Positions 54,601-64,000 of a stretch of 64,000 nucleotides of DNA are shown here, one piece after another. The notes under the pieces were generated by a model that saw only the letters and a program-made list of their open reading frames with translations, made no database searches and was not told the origin of the DNA. Numbering within the stretch: the first letter of the stretch is position 1; each line of letters starts with the position of its first letter. The DNA comes from Dipetalonema caudispina (taxonomy: Eukaryota; Nematoda; Chromadorea; Rhabditida; Onchocercidae), in the NCBI GenBank assembly GCA_013365325.1, contig JABVXV010000001.1, positions 1,054,001-1,118,000 of the forward strand, read 5' to 3'. Position numbers and translations under genes: made by a program.

Positions 54601-57600
54601 CAGAACTCTAAAATTTGGATAAAGATCTGAAAATTACAAAATTTATGGAAACTATTTTTAAATTTAAAATCAACAAAATTCGGAAACAAGAACAGCGATA
54701 TTTATTTGGAACGAAAATTACTCAGGTGTGTCCAAAAAACCTTCCGACAGTGGTTTTCTATTTCGGATATCCTTTTTGAAAATAAGCAGAAGACATTCCG
54801 ATAGCAGCTCAATCTGTTCTTCATCCAGTAATTCATCCTAAAATATTAAATTTCACTCCTATTTCAATAAGCAGATAAATAGATACAAGCTCCAAACCTC
54901 AAGTACAATAAATAGAAAAAAAGGGATGAAGCAAGATCTAAGATGAAAGTATGCAAAAAATATGCAATCAAAAAAATAAAAATGAGAAGAGAAACAAGAT
55001 TTAACAATTGTTTCGTCTCAGGAGAACAGCATACGAAAGACATCAGCATACTATAGCATTTCTCTGAGATTTTTGTATACTTTTTTTCCCATTTGTTAAA
55101 GCATAATTAAACAAACAGTTCGAAAGTTAAAACTTACATTATCGAAGATAGAAGACAACAATTTTTGCATCATTTCACATCGCGTATCGCTGTCCGAATT
55201 TTTCACACTTGATAAATTTTCAATCGGTTCTCGAAATTCTTCTTTGACGGCAGCTAAGAGAGTCATTACTTTTTCCTCACATGATAAACCAAACTCTTCA
55301 TCAACTGACCCGCCGTCTTCGGCTACTGATAAGTCCATGCTAACTACATCCTCCGTAACTGCTGAACCACTTTCGCTTGGCGCTACCTCTACATCTGATA
55401 TTGGCACCTCACCAGGCTCTGAAAATGTTATCTCACTTTATTCATATTTCCACTTTCAACAGAAAATTGACTAGGGGATATCATTCAGAGCTTAAAGTTC
55501 TTGAATAATGATGTACACCGTCCATTCTTTTCTACATGATTGCACTTGCCAGCTACTCAAAACTTAACACCAAGCACGATGGAATGAACTCGCTTGAAAG
55601 CGAAAAATATGTTACGGATAATGACGATTATTATGATTTTACCTATTCCTGTAGCAGGAGGATGTGTTTGTATTGCTTGCGGTGGTCGAAAAAGTCCTCG
55701 AAATGTATCCCGGAAATTTTCTCGTACATTCTTCTGTAGCACTGGATTATCGAATATCACGGAAGGAGAACTGGAAAAATCAAAACATATACGAAAAAGT
55801 ATAAGGTTTTGACAATACTATGTAAATGTCAATCCATTTCCAATATGATTATGATATATGGAAATTATCTTAAACAAAGAATAGAACAGAGAAATTTATC
55901 ACGCAGACTAAGCGGAAGGCCACGGAAGTTAAAGGAAAAATGAAAAGAAAAAAATGCGAATGAAAAAGAAAAAAAATGAGCGTGTAATAAATTAACCCTA
56001 GAATATTGTGATCAATCAAAAATTTGAATGAATTTGTAATTGAGGTTGTTATTCGTTGTTGCAGCTGTGGATGAAGTTCATAACTCATCTGAAACGTTAG
56101 TTTTTTGATGCCCATTTTTTCTTCGAATAAAACTAGAAACGGAATAAATTATAATAAAAAATTATTACACTTCTGCATGCTCTGTAATAAGCGATAGCCA
56201 TACAAACAAAGCATATATATTGTGCATAAAACAAAAAATCCTCAGTTTTATAAAATATAACCTAATGTGCACTGTTTTGTGCAGTGGCAATTAAAATTAT
56301 AAACTTTCTGTTAAAAAATAATTCACTATACTAATCGAGATAATAACATGAACATTTTCAACACTACACAAATTTACAAAACAAATAACTTACTCTTATC
56401 ATAAAATCAACAAGCGAATTCGCTAGCAACGGTTGGACATGTAACAGATGACGTAGAACATGAAAAGCAGGCTCTAAAAATAATGTTGGATTTCTTGAAA
56501 AAAGTATATTAAAAAGCAAGTCCAAATTTTGTATCAATTAAAAAATATTATTGGAAATAGTTTCAGACTCATGCGTGAAGAAATAAGTATAAATGGGTAT
56601 TACGAGATTTATTTCTTCACATATAGCTCCAGAAATTTTATTTTCAACAATGTTTTTAGTTTGAATAAACTTACATAATAAAAAAATGCAGAAAAATTCA
56701 AAAGTAAATAAATATGTGAAGGATAAATAAAATGTAGAAAATTTATGTTCATCAGTTTTTTGATAAGTGCCGTTACATCCTTTTTTGGATTCAAATTCAC
56801 TGGCATGTTTATAGAAAAAAACTAAATAGAACAAATCGAATGATTGAAAAGCACCTACCAATCAGAACGTGCCCTCCAGTAGCAGGATCATAACAAAACC
56901 AGTCCCATAAAAGATGCAATTTGCACCATTGCTGTTCCATTATGCTCTATAAACACTTTCACTACCTTACATTGATCATTTCGGAAAAAAATCAAATGCA
57001 TATGTTTGCGGTTTAAAAAAAAAAAAAAAAAAGAAAGAAAACAGTAGTAATAGAGAGTTCATAAAAAATGACATTTAAACATACGCTTGTTTGCGGGAAC
57101 ATTGAAGCAATGAAAACTGCTTTCATTTCCTGGCCAACTTGAGGTGTTTCACCGCATGAAAGAAATATAGCACAACGTACCAGCTCAGAACGAAGGCTAC
57201 CAGCCTCTGGATTTGATAAGTACTGCAAAAGCAACTTTATTTCTGCTTTACCTTTTCGGTCATCAAAAGAATAAAGACATGCCACTAACGCTCAATCTTA
57301 TTCTGATAAAGCGACTTGTAAGTCTTCTGATGATCAATTCAACCTGTTTTTTGAACCAATCCAAGTGTCGCTCATGTGTTCCGGGCTTCACCTTGGCGAA
57401 TATGAATTCAAGTTTTCGCTGCATAGCTACAGATATCCGGTAGAGTGGGAAAGTATGTGGGCACATGCGGCTCATTAGTTCTTCAACTGAAATAGTAATT
57501 TGATTTGAATATGAGTCCACCTTTATTTATTGGTGGCTATTACACAGAAAGCTCTCATCGTTCCTATCAAAAAAAAAACTCTCCAATTCATCGAGAAACA

Positions 57601-59867
57601 CATCATAATATCAGTTGCAAAGTGAGGTTTAACACTAAAAATCACATAATCCTCCATCAAACAGCTGCCGAAACAATATACGGTACTGAATTACTATGAT
57701 AATCAAAAAAATACAAAAAATTTTTCATGGAATTGTACTCATCCCCATTTGAGGTCATAGCCGATAATGACCTATACATTTATTTGGTGAAAAGGATTTT
57801 CGAAAAATTGAAGACAAACGCAGCTAACTAACTACTAATACTCGGTCCTAGTTTGCTTGGGTTGTAGAGAAGTTGTTTCCATATCGCAGCAAACTGCGGT
57901 ATTTTCGAAACTCTCATTAATGCCAAGACTAGATCTCGTCCCAACTGTGCACAATCCACAAATCGTTCTGTAAGTAACCAGTGACAAACATTTATCATCT
58001 GGGTGCGCAACGATTCGAATGCGTTGAAAGAGCTAAGGTCACAAATAAATCTGAAAACAAAGAAATATGAAAAAGCATACAATCTGGAAATTATGCACTA
58101 ATCACAGAAGAATAATTGACATGGATGAACACGAAAAAGATGCGTGAATGTAGAGGAGTAGCCAGAGAATGGGCTCAAATGAAATCAGTAATAAATAATT
58201 TAATGCACATGCTCTAAATAAAACTCAGTTTGGTTTAAGCAGTTAAGTTCTAAGCTTTCAGAACAGTTTACAGTTACCTTGTAAAAGTGAGCAAAGTAAC
58301 TGGAATAAGGGAAGCTTTCGGTTTCAATTCACTCAACCAAGTATAATGGTCGTTCAGCATGCCAGCAACAGCACTTAAAAGAGCGCAAGTTTCCTTCAAA
58401 TCACTGCCTGCAAATGTCAAATTTATTTCGATAGCAACTGCCAGAGATATAATGATATGAATTACGTTATGTGCAAATTTATTCAGTTCTTGGAATTTTT
58501 TAAAAGCCTATATGAAGATGCTACTTTTTGCTACAAGCGGAAAAAAAGTCTTTTCTAGAGGTCGATCATGGAACACTAAGTATCAAATGGTTTTCGGCAC
58601 CCCTGATTAATAAATTTCAATCTCCAACAGCGATGCAATTTTAGAGAATTGTTAAATTACCATCATTAGCATTGCGAAGATAATTGATCAGAACGTTGTC
58701 AATTTTCGGCACATTTGATTTGATCGCTTCTCGGAAAAAGTACACAATTTGTTCGCGCACTTCCGGTCGCATTCTTGGATAAAGTTCGAATAATATCATG
58801 TTAACACTGCATAAAGCGCAGAACCAACCATCACGTGCCAACAGTGACATGACAGAAAAATACTAAAAATAAGTTCAAATATTAAGCATACAATTCTAAT
58901 ACCATGAATCATCTGGGAATCATTCCAACCTCCTCTCTCTCTTGATCTGTTATTTCTTAACCACTAAAAGTCGAGACCAGATCAGCAATACGCTAATCAA
59001 ATATGACGAATAACAAAGAATCTTTAAATTATTTTTTCTCTAAATATATTAAAAAATACGACTCCAGCATATTAAAATTGACTATTCTGAAGCAATCCTT
59101 AGCATACCTTCTGAGCATTTTGTGGTTCCGTTAGCAATCCGTACAGAAGGCCTCCTGTGATACTCTCAAATACCTACAAAACGCACATATATGATGAAGA
59201 ATCGGAATAGTGTCTGTTCTAAAGGAAAAAAGTTCATTGAAGCAATTCACAAGGGTAATGCAATGAGCAATCTGTGGTTTTCACAGGAAATCTAACTTTC
59301 TCAAGTGATTTTACAGAAGAATAGAATATAGGAACGCAGGAAAATGAGTAAAAAAACGCGAACATGCCACCTTTGTTTCGCCAGCCATCTGCAACAGAAC
59401 ATCGTATGATTCCTTTTCTGGAAGACCACTCGTCCGATTCTGAACCATATTGAATCCATTTTCCAGTTTCTGCAATTTACTTCTGTTATCCCGATATTAT
59501 TTCCGTATTAATATTCCTTAACTGTTCTTATTCAAAACGGCTGATACAAACATTAACTTTTTTGGACCAAAGGAAAGATGAACATCCATACTTAATTGTG
59601 CGGCAGGATCTCTTACAACGCTAAATTAACTCTTATATCATCCTTATTGAGCAAAAAAAGCCCTGCTCTTCTCTTTATAACAACTTACACTTTTAATGAA
59701 GGAATTTACAGAGTTGTAACAAGGGAATATACTTACAGTTTTAAGTTTAATCAGATACTGAAAATTCTTCAAAAAAAAATTACCTCTTCAAGCTCATCGC
59801 GTTGCTCAAAATTGCTTAAATTGAGTAATTTAGACGGTCGTTTCACGCGTGTGTTGGATGATTCCAT
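51602..59867 (-). CDS. ints-3: Integrator complex subunit 3 (INTS3, SOSS-A)
   Basis: Helical-repeat scaffold of the Integrator complex (snRNA 3' processing, Pol II termination) and, in vertebrates, of the SOSS single-strand DNA-binding complex. Exons: 59867-59784, 59469-59371, 59173-59108, 58862-58661, 58407-58278, 58050-57842, 57486-57344, 57222-57085, 56946-56859, 56473-56394, 56088-55997, 55770-55643, 55418-55138, 54837-54741, 54626-54488, 54194-54053, 53710-53532, 53375-53193, 52909-52700, 52445-52304, 51957-51838, 51646-51602; exactly 998 codons plus stop (human about 1040). Landmarks in family order: RFVDCAQLGRDL, WDWFCYDP, IFDNPVLQKNVRENF, QPLYVIFRNLC, RKDSFLPIV...WETTAQF, and the C-terminal LFSHLDKFRQ helix. 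An acidic Ser/Glu/Asp linker is encoded by 55418-55138. The intron after 54488 uses a GC donor. The last small exon (DDLDPLEPINSYRK) rests on phase and splice signals only. Confidence 0.92.
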
Positions 59868-60304
59868 TGTATACGATCACGCTTAATCCATGCGTAACTC
59901 TCTCTACCTGTAAACTTCTTCACAATCAGTTAAATTATCCCACCCTTACCAATCTTCAAAATAACAATTTCTTTTAAAATAAAAGAGGGAATGAGAAAGA
60001 GGAGGAAGAGAGACAAGAATCTCTGTAACTCTTATCTATCCTGTAATCTCCATTAGCTATTTCTCCCTTCACTATGCGACGCATAATTTGCATAACGATA
60101 TCATTACAATCACACCTATTATTATTGTTTCACTTGTCCAGTGTTCTCTTCTCTTTATGCTTTGGTGAGGTTGGGAACTTCTTATCCTCTCTCACTTTAG
60201 GCCTTTTTGTATAAGGGAGGAATTCCTAATACTCTTTCCCTTCCTTACCTTATACCATCTAGTAATTTAATCTTATTATTGCATGTTCAGTGCTATCTTA
60301 AAGT
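59868..60304. promoter_or_regulatory. Shared upstream region of ints-3 and smg-5
   Basis: 437 bases separate the two divergent start codons, so a bidirectional promoter is likely. The block is pyrimidine-rich on the plus strand (CTCTT runs at 60025-60060 and 60145-60250). TTGCATGTTCAG at about 60287 precedes the smg-5 ATG and may be its SL acceptor. Confidence 0.5.
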
Positions 60305-60549
60305 ATGCAAAGTTCGCCCGTGAACAATACTATAATTCAATCGAAATCACTCGCAAAGTATATTAGGTGAGCATTTTGTTGAATCTTCAATTTTATAACT
60401 TTTTAAAATTAAAATATTGGTGAAGATATTTGTTCAACATATTTCAGTTAAATTTTTTTGTTTCGAAAGGTTCATTGTCATATACTTTCTTTTTCCCTTT
60501 CTTTTCCCTATATCTTTTTTTCTTCTTTTTCCTTTGCATGTATGTTATG

Positions 60550-60611
<62 letters not shown>

Positions 60612-63600
60612 CCTTCTTTGCATTGTGAGGTGTGTTTAATCCAATATTGTGTTAATTTTTAGGCAGACGTTGATGTTATGTGAGAAAGTGGATCTACTGA
60701 TTAATGAAGATGACTTTCAAACACTCATACCTCCCGGAATGCATTCATTGCGATCCAGGTATACAGTTGTTGTTGTTCTTATGGAATGTTGATTTTAAAA
60801 ATCAAAAAATTGAAGTCTAAACTGTTACCAGTCATTTAGACTTTTATTGTTATTGGGCAACCTCTTTTAGATTATATCTTTGTGTAGTTCCTATTGAGCA
60901 CATATGTGAACAGGAGTTTGTTATTTTCTTTTATTACTTGCTAGTCGGAGATGAAGATTGGTCAGTGATGTTGGGAAGTCCGATACTAGATTGTGTAATT
61001 TCATTTCATTTCAGGGTTATCAAATTGTGCAAGACAGTATTTATCGATCCGGAATGGGGCCGTCGAATTCTTGACAGAGTGTGGAAGAGTTGCTATTATT
61101 CGGTGATATGCCGAATACGAAGAGCTGCTCTAAGTGTGGAACAGAAGAATTGGACCGAAATGCTGATATCAACATTTGTGAAAGAATTATGTGTTTTCGC
61201 CAATGACTTCCCATATTTACGTGCGGCAGCATGCTTGTACATCGGTGATCTGCGTCGTTATGCGTGGCTGATTTATGGTGTGGAAAAATACAGAAATTTG
61301 GCGCTGCTTTGCTACCGGTAATAATTTGTAAATTAAATTCTCAGTTAAGTTTTGAATCAAAAGAATTCCTTTAAAGAGTGTATAGACTCCACTTTTTTTG
61401 GGCAAAAATCAGTGGATTGTTTTCTTATTTTGGTTCTCAGTGACTTTTTTCCTTTATATATTTTTTTGCTTAGTATAGTTGATTGAATGGACACATTTTA
61501 ATTGCAAGTAAAATGCAAGAGTAACTTTTCAGTAAACTTTAAGTTGGCGCAGTTTTGCTTATTGTATATGAAATCAGTTTCTCAAATTTTGTCACTAAAT
61601 CGAAAAGTATTGTTTTAGGAAATCGGCCAAATTAGATGAAGAAAATGGAATTGTATTGAATCAACTTGGTCTCCTCATTCAAGAAACGAATTCAACTTGT
61701 GCTTTACTGTATTTTTTGTTAGCTGATAATACACCACTGCCTTTTGACGGTGCCTATACAAATGTTATTAGTTTGTTAAAACGGCAAAAAGAGCAGAAGG
61801 AGGAAGATCCTACAGTGGTCGTTCTTGAGCATTGCTTCACTTGTTTCAGGTAAGGTAGTCAATCTTGTTCTCTCGGCATTTAAGTTCGTTTCATTTTGCT
61901 CATCTATGGTATAAATGAAATAATGCGACCTTTTGGTTTAACTAGAGTGTGGAATAATGCAGTAGCTCAGAACGGCTGTGAAGAAATGCACAAATTTAAA
62001 ATAAGAGAAATCTTCCTAGAAAGATGGCCTAATTGTTATTCTACTAATAGTAGAATGTCGCTTAGGCTATTGCTGTGCAAAAATCATGAAATATTACTCA
62101 GTTTTTTTTAGTGAAAACTCTGCTTCTAAAATAATATTAGCTCTGGAATTGCTCAAGTTTCCGGACAATTTGTTAGGGTTAATTTAGGCAGTCGTATTTT
62201 GAAGAACTCTCAACAAAGTGGATGGAGTATGTAATATCGCAGTTAGAAACCCGACATGCATTTCATGTTGCTTTGTCGATCAATATTATCATCTTGGCAG
62301 CTACAACATTGTTAAAAAAAGGTGATTTTCCTTACTTCTCTTTGAATTCCAGAGATTAGTTAGAACTACCTATTTGGTGCTGATTGTGGTCTTTGCCACA
62401 TCAACGGAAGGACTGCTTTAACAGTTTTTTAGTACCGGCGTTCCTCGCAAAATATTCATTTGCAGCTGTAGTACTTTTGATATTTGCATTTGCAAAGTTT
62501 TCAAACTGTAATACTTGACTTAATATATTAGCATATTTGGGAGATTAAAATTTAGTGAATTAAGCATAAGACGATCTGATATAAAACACCATAGGATCAG
62601 AAGTGGCTATTAAAATTCTTCCGATAAATATATGTCATAGTTAGTTGCAGGGAAAGAAATAGAACTGCAATCTCTAAGCAAATTGTTTTTTCGAATTTCG
62701 GAGATTGCGATTCGGAATCTAGAGGAGTGGTGTGTAGCAGAAACTGAAGCAGCTGATTTGCGAAGACGCCGAGCTTCATCTTCCGATGAAAGTGTAGAAG
62801 AGATTGAAATAGAGGACAGAAGAGAAAAACACTGCGCGAGATCCTCATCACTGGAAAAAGATGTGGTTTCGGAGGATGATGAAGCAATACTGGAACCGGA
62901 GGAATCAAGTCTCAGTAAACGAAATCATGAGACACAACATAGAATCCAAACGCTTCTTGTTGCTTTATTGCATGCAGCAACTTCTTTAGCTCCACATGTG
63001 TATAACGACAGAGTACCATCAGCACTTCACTGTGTAAATTTTAATGAGTATCTGAAGTTTTAACTCCTGAAATTTGTGATAAAGAAGCAGCAATTGTGCA
63101 GCATCAATTGCATTTTATTGGAAGGGGAGTAGCATTAATCGAGAAGACATATTGTTTGTAGGTATTTTAAAGTATCTACGGTATCTGTTTAAATTATTTG
63201 CAAACAATGCCAAATTCATCATGTCTTTAATACTATTAAATCAGTTCTAAAGCTGTGATCGGATTTTTATTGTAAAGGTTAGCTAAGTGCTCTTACATGT
63301 GCATGTCGAACCGAGAAGTAGTGCAAATGTTATTGCATTGTGCTTGTCGGATTGCTACTCTTTTTAGTTTTTTAAACTGTGAGACAATTCATTTATCAAG
63401 ACGCATCATTTGTAGATATTATTTTCAGCAATATGAAGATTTCTGTCAGCAGTTGATCCAGTTTTTGAATCTTCTGGAACTTCATTTGGAGGGCAAATCA
63501 GAGAACTTATGGCAGCTTGGTGGTTTGACTCCATGGCTCTTGCTGCCACGCTTTTTGCAAACTTTCGTTCAGTCTTCGCATACTCCTGTTCAATTCGATG

Positions 63601-64000
63601 AATTCTTCTTATATACTCCGAAGAATTCGATGAAGGAAAATAAAATGAAAAATATGGCAAAGCTGTGGCTGGCACATGACACCAAGAAAGTACATAAAAT
63701 TTTTTGATTGTTGAGTTTTTTCAAGACTTTCAGATGCCAAATATAAAACATTGCTTCAGCGATGTTTCCGGGATCCCATATTTTCCACTCGACAGCATCC
63801 TAGTAAACCTTTTTTTGGGCATGTAGCTGAACAAAAAGCTTTGTCTCTTACATTTCTACACAATTTGCAAGCAAACTGCTACATCGCGCTGAAAAGCATT
63901 ACTCATTTCTAACAGTTTGGGCTCTTACTTTTTGTCTCCGTTTTAAAAACAGCACTTTTTGGGAACTATTGGAAATCAAGTTAGATATGCAAATTCTATT
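60305..64000 (+). CDS. smg-5: Nonsense-mediated decay factor SMG5 (EST1 family), 3' end outside window
   Basis: SMG5 binds phosphorylated UPF1 through a 14-3-3-like domain and drives decay of nonsense mRNAs. Clear exons: 60305-60366, 60663-60758, 61015-61317, 61619-61849, 62188-62321 and from 62651. They encode the N-terminal EST1/14-3-3-like fold in the order seen in animals: LCEKVDLLINEDDF, SCYYSVICRIRR, YIGDLRRYAW...GVEKYRNLALLCYRKSAKL, NGIVLNQLG, PFDGAYTNVISLLKR. This matches SMG5 better than SMG6 or SMG7 (single-residue spacing around the LWRKVYY-like motif). Exon 6 encodes an acidic, Ser-rich linker (SSSDESVEEIEIEDRRE). After 63056 the frame hits TAA at 63060-63062, yet a shifted frame stays coding-like to ~63160; further exon-like blocks are 63430-63690 and 63736-63800. 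The 3' boundaries are unresolved and the PIN-like C-terminus lies beyond the window. Confidence 0.85.
60551..60610. repeat. (TA)30 microsatellite in smg-5 intron 1
   Basis: Sixty uninterrupted bases of alternating T and A, between the first two smg-5 exons. They are self-complementary and prone to length change. Confidence 0.95.

Noticed and set aside
60417..60639. ORFs ending in repeated Tyr-Ile
   Set aside because: Translation of the (TA)n microsatellite within smg-5 intron 1.

Overview
This is a eukaryotic nuclear window: AT-rich DNA, multi-exon genes with short to medium introns, strong TTTTCAG acceptors, and several start codons lying just downstream of an acceptor-like site, as expected for SL trans-splicing. 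The gene set (Sec5, Cezanne-type OTU protease, nematode-style SH2-tyrosine kinase, Lgd/CC2D1, MCM4, calumenin, NEDD4, SDR, INTS3, SMG5) and the gene structure point to a nematode, most likely a filarial (spirurid) worm. The species call is inference; the nematode call is stronger. No bacterial insert, transposon ORF, rRNA, convincing tRNA or CRISPR array was seen.

Layout. 1-5.6 kb: sec-5 (exocyst, minus, C-terminus beyond the left edge). 6.5-11.8 kb: an OTUD7/Cezanne-like deubiquitinase (plus), divergent from sec-5. 11.8-16.9 kb: mostly non-coding, with two small minus-strand coding candidates. 16.9-19.5 kb: SH2-tyrosine kinase with an odd SH2 half. 20.6-27.7 kb: CC2D1/Lgd. 30.6-37.1 kb: mcm-4. 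38.8-41.6 kb: calumenin/CREC protein ending in HDEL. 42.9-48.5 kb: NEDD4-type HECT ligase (minus). 49.1-50.45 kb: short-chain dehydrogenase (plus). 51.6-59.9 kb: ints-3 (minus). 60.3-64 kb: smg-5 (plus, cut by the right edge), head-to-head with ints-3.

These are independent housekeeping genes, not one pathway, but there are themes: membrane traffic and ubiquitin-dependent sorting (sec-5, CC2D1/Lgd, NEDD4, OTUD7) and RNA processing or quality control (ints-3 and smg-5 sharing one upstream region). I rebuilt exon chains by hand. For OTUD7, CC2D1, mcm-4, calumenin, NEDD4, the SDR and ints-3 the exon lengths sum to a whole number of codons. sec-5, the kinase and smg-5 each contain one junction that will not close in frame.

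Most notable: (i) about six GC-AG introns in some 110 reconstructed introns, two of them adjacent in NEDD4; (ii) two intronic copies of neighbouring exons (sec-5 and CC2D1), both still open in frame; (iii) an SH2 domain lacking the FLVR arginine; (iv) several hairpin/inverted-repeat elements in introns and intergenic DNA. I did not find a clearly new multi-gene system.
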